Of a DNA stretch of 64,000 nt, positions 27,815 to 38,513 are shown piece after piece. Every line of letters starts with the position of its first letter. Position 1 is the first letter of the stretch. This DNA comes from Citreimonas salinaria (GTDB lineage: Bacteria > Pseudomonadota > Alphaproteobacteria > Rhodobacterales > Rhodobacteraceae). The stretch lies in assembly GCF_900107235.1 (NCBI RefSeq), contig NZ_FNPF01000007.1, forward strand, positions 110,755-174,754. The letters are read 5' to 3'. The position numbers and the translations under genes were made by a program. The notes beneath the pieces were generated by a model. The model ran no database searches, had not been told where the DNA came from, and saw only the letters and a program-made list of their open reading frames with translations.

Positions 27815-27931
27815 CCGTTCCTCGCCCGTTCCTCAGCGGCCCGGTAACGTCTGCGCGTCCGGGACCGGCGTGTCGCTTATAGGGCAGGATGTCGCACATG
27901 AAAAGCGATGCGGTCAGGAAAGAGCGCGCGC

Positions 27932-28372
27932 CTAGCTGGCCTTGTCCAGCTGCGGGGCGGGGAGCTCGGGCAGCGCCGGGTAAGCCTGCGCGCCCGCAAT
28001 GAAGGGGACCGGGCGGTCGGTCGTGTCCTGTGCGGCACCGCGTGGCGCGGGCGCGACAGCGGGTTGTTCGCGCGTCTCTGCGGTGTCGTCCTTCCCGGGC
28101 TCCGGTGGCGCGATCTCTTCGGCCAGAAGCTGGGATATGCGGATCTGCAGCATAGAGGGCGGCGCCGCTTGGTCATCGGTCGGCCTTCCGGACACCGCGC
28201 GCCGGAACTCGGCCGGCGTCCGGGCGTCGGCAATGGCCGAGTCGATGTCGCCGCGCTTGGCGATCGGCTTGATTTCGTACGGCGACTTGGTGGCGCGCTT
28301 GGCTTCGGGCAGGCCGAGGGGGTGGCCGGTGATCATCGGTGCCATCGAAAGCGTCGTTATCGAGAACTGCAT
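27932..28372 (-). CDS. Hypothetical protein, Pro/Ala-rich C-terminus
   Basis: Not recognised. From the ATG at 28372, which has GGAGGAC just ahead (better than the ATG four codons upstream), it encodes 146 residues, MQFSITTLSMAPMITGHPLGLP.... The N-terminal half is mixed (KRATKSPYEIKPIAKRGDIDSAIADARTPAEFRRAVSG). The C-terminal half is Pro/Ala-rich and probably disordered. No signal or membrane segment is seen. It lies between accB and acs. Confidence 0.6.
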   Translation of the reverse strand: MQFSITTLSMAPMITGHPLGLPEAKRATKSPYEIKPIAKRGDIDSAIADARTPAEFRRAVSGRPTDDQAAPPSMLQIRISQLLAEEIAPPEPGKDDTAETREQPAVAPAPRGAAQDTTDRPVPFIAGAQAYPALPELPAPQLDKAS

Positions 28373-28493
28373 GGCGTCCTCCATGTGAATGCCTCAACGA
28401 TGCTAAAATGTACCGCAGAATCCGTGCTTGACGTAGCGCCTTCGTAACACCTGGTTAACGTCATCGCGGCGGCGGGGCCTTTCACCCGCGCAC

Positions 28494-28525
28494 GAAAAAG
28501 GGCGGACGTTGCAGCGTCCGCCCTT
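28494..28525 (-). terminator. Intrinsic terminator of acs
   Basis: On the minus strand an 11-bp stem (AAGGGCGGACG / CGTCCGCCCTT, 6-base loop) is followed by a run of T. It begins 22 bases after the acs stop. Confidence 0.88.
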
Positions 28526-28547
28526 CGTGGCCGGCCGGTGGCGCGGC

Positions 28548-30494
<1,947 letters not shown>

Positions 30495-30642
30495 GGGTCG
30501 TCCTCCTCCTTGATGGCACAAGGCCGCGCTCTCCGGCAGGCGCTGACCGTGCCCGTCACAAGATCCTGGGCGCAAGGGTTACGGCAATGCCGCGCGAAGA
30601 CAAGCCGACTGCCGCCACCCCTGTGCGCGCGGCCGCCGGCCG

Positions 30643-31398
30643 TCAGATCGCAAGATATTCCGCGCGCAGGCTTTCGTTCTCCAGAACTTCGGCGGCCGAG
30701 CCGTCGAAGGCGATCGTGCCGGTGTCGAGGATGATCGCGCGGTCGGCCAGTTGCAGCGCGCGCACTGCGTTCTGTTCCACGAGGATCGTCGTCATGCCCT
30801 GCTCCTTGATGAGGCGTAGCGTCTTCTCGATCTCGTCGACGATTACCGGGGCGAGACCCTCGTAGGGTTCGTCCAGCAGCAGCAGCTTGATGTCGCGCGC
30901 CAGCGCGCGGGCGATCGACAGCATCTGCTGCTCGCCGCCCGACAGGGTCACGCCTTCCTGGTTGCGACGTTCGCCCAGGCGGGGGAACAGCTCGTAGAGC
31001 CGCTGGATCGACCAGCCGATCGGCGGCTGGATCTGCGCGAGCTTCAGGTTCTCCTCCACCGTGAGGCCGGGGATGATGCGCCGGTCCTCGGGCACCAGGC
31101 CCAGCCCGGCCACTGCGGCCTCGTAGGATTTCATGTTGTGCAGCGGCTGGTGGTCGAGCCAGATCTCGCCGTGGTTGACCTGAGGGTTGTCGAGCCGCGC
31201 GATCGAGCGGAGCGTGGTCGTCTTGCCGGCGCCGTTGCGGCCCAGCAGGGCCACGATCTCGCCCTCGTGCACGTTGAAGCTGATGCCCTGCACGATGTAG
31301 CTTTCGCCGTAGTAGCTGTGCATGTCCCAGACGGACAGGAAAGCCGGCGCCGTCGCGGCCTGGTTGGCATGCTTGGAAAAATCAGGTTTAACGGTCAT
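30643..31398 (-). CDS. livF: Branched-chain amino-acid-type ABC transporter ATPase (LivF-like)
   Basis: Cytoplasmic ATPase of a HAAT-family importer, 251 residues. Walker A is GRNGAGKTT, signature LSGGEQQM, Walker B LLLLDEP, and the H-loop position is occupied as ILVEQN. An N-terminal extension (about 20 residues, MTVKPDFSKHANQAATAPAF) precedes the ABC core. Last gene of the unit SBP-livH-livM-livG-small ORF-livF. Confidence 0.92.
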   Translation of the reverse strand: MTVKPDFSKHANQAATAPAFLSVWDMHSYYGESYIVQGISFNVHEGEIVALLGRNGAGKTTTLRSIARLDNPQVNHGEIWLDHQPLHNMKSYEAAVAGLGLVPEDRRIIPGLTVEENLKLAQIQPPIGWSIQRLYELFPRLGERRNQEGVTLSGGEQQMLSIARALARDIKLLLLDEPYEGLAPVIVDEIEKTLRLIKEQGMTTILVEQNAVRALQLADRAIILDTGTIAFDGSAAEVLENESLRAEYLAI

Positions 31399-31447
31399 CG
31401 GATGGTCCTCTCGGAAAGGATAGGCGCGGCGCTATCGTCAGGCGGGG

Positions 31448-31633
31448 TCAGAAGGTAGCGCAGGATATGTCATAGGTGGCCGGGTTCACCTTCCGAACCC
31501 GCATCCGTTGGTTGATCGAGGCGGCCACGGATGAACATGTCGCCGGGTCATCGAACCGTTGCGTCTCCACCGAAAGCAGATTGCCGCCTTGGTTGAAGGT
31601 GATAATCGTCATAATGACGATCAGGCTTTCCAT
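31448..31633 (-). CDS. 61-residue hypothetical protein inside the liv operon
   Basis: Sits between livG and livF in the same direction, with GGGGA five to six bases ahead of its ATG. The sequence MESLIVIMTIITFNQGGNLLSVETQRFDDPATCSSVAASINQRMRVRKVNPATYDISCATF begins with a short hydrophobic stretch that may be a signal. Its two cysteines (in PATCSS and ISCATF) are spaced as in small disulfide-bonded exported proteins. Not recognised; position and ribosome-binding site support it. Confidence 0.55.
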   Translation of the reverse strand: MESLIVIMTIITFNQGGNLLSVETQRFDDPATCSSVAASINQRMRVRKVNPATYDISCATF

Positions 31634-31654
31634 GTCGATCCCCGGTTCGGCGGA

Positions 31655-32410
31655 TTATGCGGCTTCACCAAGGTAGGCCTCTTTTACCTTGGGGTGGCCC
31701 TTGATCTTCTGGGGCACGTCCTCGACCAGCGGTGTGCCTTGCGCCAGCACCGTGATCCGGTCGGCCAAGCTGAACACCACATGCATGTCGTGTTCGATGA
31801 TGGCGATCGTGATGTTGCGCTTTTCCTTGATCTCTTTCAGCAGCTCGATCGTGTTGTTGGTGTCGGCGCGCGCCATGCCGGCGGTCGGTTCATCCAGCAG
31901 CAGCAGCTTTGGTTTCTGGACCAGGCACATCGCCATCTCGAGCCGGCGCTTGTCGCCGCGCGACAGCGAGGCGGCATGCATCTGGCGCTTGTCCAGCATG
32001 TTGACCTCGTCGAGCATCCGCTCGGCCTCCTCCTGCAGGCCACGCTCGTCGGCGACGGATTCGAAGGCGTGCATGCGGAAGGCGCCGTCGCGCTTGGCGA
32101 ACAGCGAAATGAGGATGTTCTCCATGACGCTGAGGTCGCCGAAGATCTCGGGCGTCTGGAACACGCGGCTGATGCCCATCTGGTTGATCTCGTGCGGCGA
32201 GCGGCCCAGCACCGACTGTCCGTCGAACATCACGGACCCGGTGTCCGGGATCAGCTTGCCCACCAGGCAGTTCAGCAGGGTGGACTTGCCCGCGCCGTTG
32301 GGCCCGATGATGGCGTGGCAGGTGTTTTCCCGCACGCTGAGGTTCACGTCCGACAGCGCTTGCAACCCGCCGAAGCGCTTGCCCACGTCCTTGACTTCGA
32401 GAATGCCCAT
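31655..32410 (-). CDS. livG: Branched-chain amino-acid-type ABC transporter ATPase (LivG-like)
   Basis: Second ATPase of the importer, 251 residues. Walker A GPNGAGKST; signature LSRGDKRRLE, a variant within the LivG/UrtD range; Walker B LLLLDEPTAGM; H-loop IIEHDMHVV. It starts 12 bases after livM. Confidence 0.92.
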   Translation of the reverse strand: MGILEVKDVGKRFGGLQALSDVNLSVRENTCHAIIGPNGAGKSTLLNCLVGKLIPDTGSVMFDGQSVLGRSPHEINQMGISRVFQTPEIFGDLSVMENILISLFAKRDGAFRMHAFESVADERGLQEEAERMLDEVNMLDKRQMHAASLSRGDKRRLEMAMCLVQKPKLLLLDEPTAGMARADTNNTIELLKEIKEKRNITIAIIEHDMHVVFSLADRITVLAQGTPLVEDVPQKIKGHPKVKEAYLGEAA

Positions 32411-32422
32411 GGGATGCGCTCC

Positions 32423-33712
32423 TTATTCGGCGTGTTCGGACTTGGAGTCGGTGGTGTCGTGGCCCTTCTTGCCGCGTACCGCACGAGAGATTCGCTGACC
32501 TGCCTCGACCAGGCCACCGGGCAGGAAGATCACGACCGCCATGAACATCAGGCCCAGCGTCAGGTGCCAGCCCTTGCCGATGAACGGATAGATGACCGTG
32601 ATTACGAAGTCCTCGAGCCCGTCGGGCATGAAGGCGAACCAGCCGTGCAGGATGTCGGAATTGATCTTGGACAGGATGTTTTCCATGTACTTGATCAGGC
32701 CCGCGCCCAGGACCGGCCCGATCAGCGTGCCGGCGCCGCCGAGGATCGTCATCAGCACGACCTCGCCCGACGCGGTCCAGAACATCCGCTCGGCGCCTGC
32801 CAGCGGGTCCATCGACGCCATCAGACCGCCGGCCAACCCGGCATACATCCCCGAGATCACGAAAGCCGCCAGTGCGTAGGGTTTCGGGTTGAGGCCGGTA
32901 TAGCGCATCCGCTGCTGGTTCGACTTGATCGCGCGCAGCATCATGCCGAAGGGCGACCGGAAGATCCGGATGGCGGTGTAAAACGACAGCAGCAGGACGA
33001 TCGCGCAGAAGTAGTACCCGGCATTGAAGGTGAAGGCCCAGCCGCCGACGAACAGGTCCACGCTCTCGCGCATCTCGAGCCCGAACAGCGACGGTACGGG
33101 GATGTTTCCGCTGGCGGTCTGCGAGGTGCCCAGGATGCGCGGATCGTCCAGCGCCAGCTGCAGCCCGGTCTCGCCTCCGGTCAGGGGCGTCAGCACCGAG
33201 TAGGCCAGCGCGAAGCACATTTGCGCGAAGGCCAGCGTCAGGATCGAGAAGTAGATACCCGAACGGCGCAGCGTGATGTAGCCGATCAGCAGCGCGAAGA
33301 GGCCCGCGCACAGGACAGACAGCAGGATCGCGGGCAGCACGTTCATGCCGACCAGCTTGAACATCCACACCGCCGCGTATGAGCCCACGCCCAGGAAGGC
33401 CGCATGGCCAAAGGACAGGTAGCCGGTCAGGCCGAACAGGATGTTGAAGCCGATCGCGAAGATTCCGTAGATCACGAAACGCTGCATCAGGTCGGGATAG
33501 CCCGCGTTGAACTGCGCCAGCCCCGAGGTCTGCGGGAACGGGTTGAGGATGAAGGGCGCCAGCATCGTCAGCGCCACCACGAGCAGCAGAAGGCGGAAAT
33601 CCTTGCCCGCAAGGCCCAGCGTGCCGCGGGACCGGCCTGCCGCGCCGGACGCGCCGGGCCGGGATGCCGCCTTGGGGGCGATGGTTCCCGTCGTTTGCGA
33701 TTGATCGGACAT
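32423..33712 (-). CDS. livM: Branched-chain amino-acid-type ABC transporter permease (LivM-like)
   Basis: Polytopic permease of 429 residues with many membrane helices. Family landmarks are [31 protein letters not shown] and [18 protein letters not shown]. It has an N-terminal cytoplasmic Ala/Gly-rich extension (first 40 residues or so) and a charged C-terminal tail. It starts 3 bases after livH ends. Confidence 0.93.
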   Translation of the reverse strand: MSDQSQTTGTIAPKAASRPGASGAAGRSRGTLGLAGKDFRLLLLVVALTMLAPFILNPFPQTSGLAQFNAGYPDLMQRFVIYGIFAIGFNILFGLTGYLSFGHAAFLGVGSYAAVWMFKLVGMNVLPAILLSVLCAGLFALLIGYITLRRSGIYFSILTLAFAQMCFALAYSVLTPLTGGETGLQLALDDPRILGTSQTASGNIPVPSLFGLEMRESVDLFVGGWAFTFNAGYYFCAIVLLLSFYTAIRIFRSPFGMMLRAIKSNQQRMRYTGLNPKPYALAAFVISGMYAGLAGGLMASMDPLAGAERMFWTASGEVVLMTILGGAGTLIGPVLGAGLIKYMENILSKINSDILHGWFAFMPDGLEDFVITVIYPFIGKGWHLTLGLMFMAVVIFLPGGLVEAGQRISRAVRGKKGHDTTDSKSEHAE

Positions 33713-33715
33713 TGA

Positions 33716-34747
33716 TCAGTCCTCCATCACGCCCTTGCGACCCATGAGGCCGCGCGGACGCGCAAGCAGAATGATGATGGCGACCAGATAGATGATGATC
33801 TGGTTGATGCCGGGAATGATGTTGATGACCTCGCGCATGGAGGCGAAGCTTTCCAGGATGCCCAGCAGGAAGCCGGCGGCAACGGCGCCGGGCAACGAGC
33901 CCATGCCGCCCACGACGACGACCACGAAGCTGAGCACGAGGAAGTCCATGCCCATGTGGTAGTTGGGCGAGTAGATCGGCCCGTACATCACGCCGGCCAG
34001 GCCCGCCACCGCGGCCGCCAGGCCGAACATGATGGTGAAGCGCTTGTCGATGTTGATGCCCAGCAGGCCCACGGTTTCGCGGTCGGCCATGCCGGCGCGC
34101 ACCACCATGCCGAAGGTGGTGAACTGCAGGAAGGCGAAGACCGCGCCGATGATGATCGCGGCGAAGATGAAGTAGACCAGGCGCCAGTACGGATACAGGA
34201 TCTGGTTCGCGTCGAAGCCCAGCAGTGCTCCGAAATCGAAGCTGCCGGTGAAGGCGGGGGGCGCCGGAGTGGGAATGGGGTTCGCGCCGAAATAGTACTT
34301 GATGATCTCCTGCAGCACGATGGCCAGGCCGAAGGTCACCAGGATCTGGTCCGCATGGGGGCGCTTGTAGAAATGCTTGATCAGCCCGCGCTCCATCGCG
34401 ACGCCGATCAGGATCATGATCGGAATGGCGAACAGGATCGCCAGCGGCACCGCCCATTCGATGATTGTCTGCCCCGCGGCTTCACCGAAGAAGTCGTAAG
34501 CGTAGGGCACGTTGACCTGCATTGGGTTGCCTAGGAAGTCCGTGCGCGTCTCGTCGATCGTCGTGTACGACATCGACAGGATGCGGCTGAGCAGCACCGC
34601 GCAGAACGCGCCGATCATGAAAAGCGCGCCGTGCGCGAAGTTCACGACCCCCAGCGTGCCGAAGATCAGCGTCAGGCCAAGCGCGATCAGCGCATAGGCC
34701 GAGCCCTTGTCCAGGCCGTTGAGGATTTGAAGAATGATTGCGTCCAT
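33716..34747 (-). CDS. livH: Branched-chain amino-acid-type ABC transporter permease (LivH-like)
   Basis: Permease of 343 residues, MDAIILQILNGLDKGSAYALIALGLTLIFGTLGVVNFAHGALFM, the LivH hallmark. The EAA-like loop is near ADRETVGLLGINIDKRF. It carries an unusual insertion after the second helix (TIDETRTDFLGNPMQVNVPYAYDFFGEAAG). The start was chosen because GTGAGG precedes the ATG; the frame is open 11 codons further upstream. Confidence 0.93.
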   Translation of the reverse strand: MDAIILQILNGLDKGSAYALIALGLTLIFGTLGVVNFAHGALFMIGAFCAVLLSRILSMSYTTIDETRTDFLGNPMQVNVPYAYDFFGEAAGQTIIEWAVPLAILFAIPIMILIGVAMERGLIKHFYKRPHADQILVTFGLAIVLQEIIKYYFGANPIPTPAPPAFTGSFDFGALLGFDANQILYPYWRLVYFIFAAIIIGAVFAFLQFTTFGMVVRAGMADRETVGLLGINIDKRFTIMFGLAAAVAGLAGVMYGPIYSPNYHMGMDFLVLSFVVVVVGGMGSLPGAVAAGFLLGILESFASMREVINIIPGINQIIIYLVAIIILLARPRGLMGRKGVMED

Positions 34748-34809
34748 GGCCTCACCCCGCCAGGTCCAGATATGCCGCATCCCGAGGAAATCGAAAAAGC
34801 GGTTCGGTG

Positions 34810-34837
34810 CGGGCCGGCCCCTCTGGGGACCGGCCCG
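34810..34837 (-). terminator. Attenuator hairpin between the binding protein and livH
   Basis: A long GC hairpin CGGGCCGG(T)CCCC / GGGGCCGGCCCG with a 3-base loop and one bulge. It lies 29 bases after the binding-protein stop on the minus strand and has no immediate T-tract. Such structures let the binding protein exceed the permeases in expression. Confidence 0.6.
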
Positions 34838-34865
34838 GCCTTGTCTTCGCAGTCAGTGACGGCGA

Positions 34866-36209
34866 TCAGGCGCCGTTGTTGCACGATCCCAGTGCGCCGC
34901 CGGCGAACTGCGGGTGATCGGGCGGATAGGTGACCTGGTCGACCGGCGTGATCTCGACGATCTCGAGAAGGTCGAACTCCGAGGTCGGGTTCTCCTTGCC
35001 GCGCACGACCAGGACGTCCTTGAAGCACTGGTGGTCCTCGGCGCGGTAGAGGGTGGGACCGTTGCCCAGCCCGTCGAACTCGAAGCCTTCCAGCGCTTCG
35101 ACGACCGCGCAGGGCTCGAAGCTGCCGGCACGCTCGACCGCGTCGGCGTAGAGAAGCGCCTGCACGTAGCAGGTATGCGCCGCCTGGCTGGGCGGGAAGC
35201 CGTACTCCGTGCCGAAGGAGCGCACGAAGGTCTGGCTGGCCTCGTCCTGCAGCGACCAGTGCCAGTTGGTCGAGCCGAAGATGCCCTTGACCGCGTCGCC
35301 GGCGCCGCGCGCCATCAGGCGCGAGTAGAGCGGAACGACGATCTCGAAGTTCTTGCCGTTGGCTTGCGCCTCACGCAGGCCGAACTGGACGGCGTTGGTC
35401 AGCGAGTTGACCATGTTCCCGCCGTAATGGTTCAGCACCAGCACGTCGGCGCCCGATTGCAGGACCGGCGCGATGTACGAGGAGAAGTCGGTCTGCGTCA
35501 GCGGCGTCTTCACGGCTGCGACGGTTTCCCAGCCCATCGCTTCGGTCGACGAGCGGATCGCTTCCTCGGTGGTGTAGCCCCAGTTGTAGTCGGCGGTCAG
35601 GTGGTAGGCCTTGCGGTCGCTGCCGTAGTTCGCCTCGAGCACGGGGGCGAGTGCGGCGCCCGACATGTACGAGTTGAAGAAGTGGCGGAAGCCGTTGGCG
35701 CGCTTGTCCTTGCCGGTGGTGTCGTTGGAATGCGTCAGGCCGGCCATGAAGATCACGCCCGCCTCCTGGCACAGCGCCTGCACGGCCACCGCGACGCCCG
35801 AGGACGACCCGCCGGTGATCATCACCGCGCCGTCCTTCTCGATCATCGAGCGGGCGGATGCGCGCGCGGCGTCGGACTTCGTCTGCGTGTCGCCGGTGAC
35901 GTATTCGACTTTCTTGCCCAGGATGCCATTGCCCTTGAGCGCCTTCGAGCTGAAGGTGTTGATCATGCCGCCATCGCCCTCGCCGTTGAGGTGCTTCACG
36001 GCCAGCTCGTAGGCGCGCAGCTCGTCCGCGCCCTCGTCGGCGTAGGGACCGGTCTGCGGCACGTTGAAGCCCAGCGTGACGGTCGAGCCGGTCGGCTCGT
36101 TCGTGTAGGCGTTGGCGCGCGAGGCGAACATCGTCGGCAGTGCCAGACCGGCGCCGCCGATGGCCCCGGTCTTGAGCACGCCGCGGCGCGTCAGATTGCT
36201 CTTGGACAT
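34866..36209 (-). CDS. ABC transporter substrate-binding protein (Liv/urea/amide type)
   Basis: Periplasmic binding protein of 447 residues, first gene of the liv-type operon. The signal is twin-arginine-like, LTRRGVLKTGAIGGAGLALPTMFASRANA. The Peripla_BP_6 core is clear: VTLGFNVPQTGPYADEG, MITGGSSSGVAVAVQALCQEAGVIFMAG, and AYHLTADYNWGYTTEEAIRS. The substrate cannot be read from sequence; neighbours acs and the ScfR-type regulator hint at small carboxylates or amides. GGGAGGAATCC precedes the ATG. Confidence 0.9.
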   Translation of the reverse strand: MSKSNLTRRGVLKTGAIGGAGLALPTMFASRANAYTNEPTGSTVTLGFNVPQTGPYADEGADELRAYELAVKHLNGEGDGGMINTFSSKALKGNGILGKKVEYVTGDTQTKSDAARASARSMIEKDGAVMITGGSSSGVAVAVQALCQEAGVIFMAGLTHSNDTTGKDKRANGFRHFFNSYMSGAALAPVLEANYGSDRKAYHLTADYNWGYTTEEAIRSSTEAMGWETVAAVKTPLTQTDFSSYIAPVLQSGADVLVLNHYGGNMVNSLTNAVQFGLREAQANGKNFEIVVPLYSRLMARGAGDAVKGIFGSTNWHWSLQDEASQTFVRSFGTEYGFPPSQAAHTCYVQALLYADAVERAGSFEPCAVVEALEGFEFDGLGNGPTLYRAEDHQCFKDVLVVRGKENPTSEFDLLEIVEITPVDQVTYPPDHPQFAGGALGSCNNGA

Positions 36210-36274
36210 GGATTCCTCCCAATCAGGTTCAGCGCCCAGGCGGGACTCCTCCTCCCGGCAAGGCATGCACATGG

Positions 36275-36357
36275 TGCAAAGCAACAATGCCAAAACATCG
36301 GAAAACCGCGCAACAAGTGGTTTCGTCGCAATACTTTTTTTGTCAATGTCTGCAAAG
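36275..36357. promoter_or_regulatory. Divergent control region with TGCAAAG sites
   Basis: This AT-rich region lies between the binding-protein gene and the ScfR-type regulator gene. TGCAAAG occurs at 36275-36281 and 36351-36357. ScfR-family regulators such as RamB and PccR recognise TTTGCAAA-like half-sites, so these are candidate operators. The tandem spacing described for PccR is not obvious here. Confidence 0.4.
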
Positions 36358-36428
36358 TGTGCAGCCGAATGATGTAAACTCTTTTATGTTGCGGCGCAGA
36401 AACGCGTTGAAATGACGTAAGGAAAGTC

Positions 36429-37751
36429 ATGGTCCGGGATACGCTGATCGGGTCGCGCATCCGCGAAAGACGCGTCGCGCGTGGCATGCGGCAGGCAGAA
36501 CTCGCGCGCGCGGCCGGGATCTCTGCTTCGTATCTCAACCTCATCGAGCACAACCGGCGCAGAATCGGCGGCAAGCTGCTGGTCGACATTGCCGCGCTTC
36601 TGGAAACCGAGCCTGCGCTTCTGGCCGAAGGCGCAGGCGCGGCGCTGATCGGCGCGTTGCGCGAGGCCGCCGGTGCGGCACCCGATGTCGGGGCAGAGAT
36701 CGACCGTGTGGACGAACTAGCCGGACGCTTTCCCGGCTGGGCGCGCCTGCTGGCGCGAAACCGGGCCCGCGTGACGACGCTGGAACGTACGGTCGAGGCG
36801 TTGACCGATCGCATGACGCATGACCCGCATCTCGCCACCGCACTGCACGAGATGCTGACGACCGTCACGGCGATCCGCTCGGCCGCGGCGATCCTGGCCG
36901 AGCCGGTCGAGATCGCGCCGGAATGGCAGGCGCGCTTTCACCGCAACATCAACGAGGACAGCGCCCGGTTGGCCGAGACGTCGCGCGCGCTGGTGGCCTA
37001 TCTCGAGTCCGATGGCGAGGCGGTGTCCGAGACCGGCAGCCCGCAGGAAGAGGTGCTAGCCGCTTGGGATGCGACGGGCCACCACGTTCCGGCGCTGGAG
37101 CGCGGAGGTGATGCGGACGCGGTGCTGCGCGCGATGGGGAGCGAACTGTCGGCCGGCGCGCGGTCGGTGCTGCGCGCGGAACTGGCGCGCTATGCGGCCG
37201 ACGCGACGCTGCTGCCGATGGATCGACTGAACGAGGCGGTCGACCGGCTGGGTCCGGACCCGGTGGTGGTGGCCGATGCCCTTGGCGCCGACGTCGCGGT
37301 GGTGATGCGCCGCCTGGCGGCGATGCCGCCAGACCGCCTAGCCGAACCGGTCGGACTGGTAACCTGCGACGCTTCCGGCGTTCTGGGCTACCGCAAGCCG
37401 CTGCCGGATTTTCCGATGCCGCGGGTTGGCGCCGGCTGTCCGCTCTGGCCGCTTTACCGCGCGCTGGCGCGGCCCTTCGTGGTGATCTCGGAGACCGTGC
37501 GCCCGGCAGCGGGCGACGGCACGTTCTTCACCGCCGAGGCGCTGGCGCTGCCGATCGACGCGCCGCTGCGCGACCGCGACCCGGTGTTTCGGGCGCAGAT
37601 GCTGATCCGCCCGCGGCCGCAGGGTGCGGGCACCGCGCCCCCGGTCGAGGAGGTCGGCAGCGCCTGCCGTGTCTGCCCTCGTCATCCCTGCCGCGCGCGC
37701 CGCGAACCGTCGATCCTGGCCGGGCCGGCGCGCGACGCACCGGTCTTTTGA
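36429..37751 (+). CDS. XRE-family short-chain fatty acyl-CoA regulator (ScfR/PccR/RamB type)
   Basis: Predicted transcription factor of 440 residues. An HTH_3 domain covers about residues 8-62 (IRERRVARGMRQAELARAAGISASYLNLIEHNRRRIG). The C-terminal domain is of the DUF2083 type (GCPLWPLYRALARPFVVISETV) and ends in a cysteine cluster, CRVCPRHPCRARRE. Relatives sense acyl-CoAs and control acetate or propionate genes. AAGGAAAG lies ahead of the ATG. It is divergent from the liv-type operon and 5.9 kb from acs, so these are likely targets, by inference. Confidence 0.85.
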   Translation: MVRDTLIGSRIRERRVARGMRQAELARAAGISASYLNLIEHNRRRIGGKLLVDIAALLETEPALLAEGAGAALIGALREAAGAAPDVGAEIDRVDELAGRFPGWARLLARNRARVTTLERTVEALTDRMTHDPHLATALHEMLTTVTAIRSAAAILAEPVEIAPEWQARFHRNINEDSARLAETSRALVAYLESDGEAVSETGSPQEEVLAAWDATGHHVPALERGGDADAVLRAMGSELSAGARSVLRAELARYAADATLLPMDRLNEAVDRLGPDPVVVADALGADVAVVMRRLAAMPPDRLAEPVGLVTCDASGVLGYRKPLPDFPMPRVGAGCPLWPLYRALARPFVVISETVRPAAGDGTFFTAEALALPIDAPLRDRDPVFRAQMLIRPRPQGAGTAPPVEEVGSACRVCPRHPCRARREPSILAGPARDAPVF

Positions 37752-37845
37752 CGCAGCCGCCCAAGCGCTCTAGGATCGCGCAACCGGTGGCGCGAGGAGG
37801 ACCCCGACCGGGGGCGCGTCGGCTGGTATCAGGGGGGAGAGCGGG

Positions 37846-38220
37846 ATGGCCGGTCACGTGCTGGTGGTCGAAGACGAGCCGAACATCATCGAGGCTATCA
37901 GCTTCATCCTGTCGCGCGAGGGCTACCGCGTCGACAGCCACGGCAACGGCGTGGACGCGGCCGAAGCGGTGCGCGCCCGTGCGCCCGACCTGGTGATCCT
38001 CGACGCGATGCTGCCGGGGCGGTCGGGCTACGACATCCTGCGCGAATTGCGCGAGGACCCGCAGACCGCCGCGCTGCCGATCCTGATGCTGACCGCGCGC
38101 GGTCAGACCCGCGACCGCGATCTGGCCGAGCGTGCCGGCGCCAGCCGGTTCATGACCAAGCCGTTCTCGAACGCCGAGGTGCTGGAGGCGGTCAAGGCGC
38201 TGACGCGGAGCACCGCATGA
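37846..38220 (+). CDS. Single-domain response regulator
   Basis: A receiver domain only, 124 residues, with no output domain. Acidic pair E9-D10, phosphoacceptor D53 (LVILDAMLPG), T83 and K105 (MTKPFSNAE) are all present, so phosphorylation is expected. GTG/ATG overlaps with the next two genes suggest that its cognate kinase is the SLC5-histidine kinase. It must act through protein contact or phosphotransfer, not DNA binding. Confidence 0.93.
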   Translation: MAGHVLVVEDEPNIIEAISFILSREGYRVDSHGNGVDAAEAVRARAPDLVILDAMLPGRSGYDILRELREDPQTAALPILMLTARGQTRDRDLAERAGASRFMTKPFSNAEVLEAVKALTRSTA

Positions 38221-38513
38221 ACGCCGGCCCGCCGCCGCCGCTTTTCGTCGAGCGGCAGACCTACCGGCTGCGGCGGCTGCGCGATGCGGCCCGCGCGCTT
38301 CCGGTGCTGGCGCTGATGCTGTGGCTGGTGCCGATCCTGTGGAGCATGCCCGGCGAGGCGGTCTCGGCCTCGGGGGCGCTGATCTACCTGTTCGGGACCT
38401 GGGCGGCGCTTGGCCTGTCCGCGGGCCTGCTGATCTGGGCGATCGAGCGCGCCGAACGCCGCGCCCGCGCCGCCGAGGACGAGGCGCGCGCCCGGCGCGA
38501 GACGGCGCTGTGA
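38217..38513 (+). CDS. Two-TM small membrane protein between receiver and kinase
   Basis: A 98-residue protein with a basic N-terminus (FVERQTYRLRRLRDAARALP), two membrane helices (about 30-45 and 55-75), and a charged, probably helical tail (IERAERRARAAEDEARARRE). It overlaps both neighbours by 4 bases. The layout recalls the DUF485/DUF4212 partners that accompany acetate-type SSS symporters, here next to a kinase with an SSS domain. Family assignment is inference. Confidence 0.75.
   Translation: MNAGPPPPLFVERQTYRLRRLRDAARALPVLALMLWLVPILWSMPGEAVSASGALIYLFGTWAALGLSAGLLIWAIERAERRARAAEDEARARRETAL

Noticed and set aside
31968..31997. LivG signature LSRGDKRRLE as a broken ABC signature
   Set aside because: The LSxG core is kept and the LivG/UrtD group varies at these positions, so it is not evidence of inactivity.
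32423..34457. 855-codon minus frame overlapping livM and livH
   Set aside because: It is the +1-shifted shadow across two real permease genes and has no membrane-protein character.
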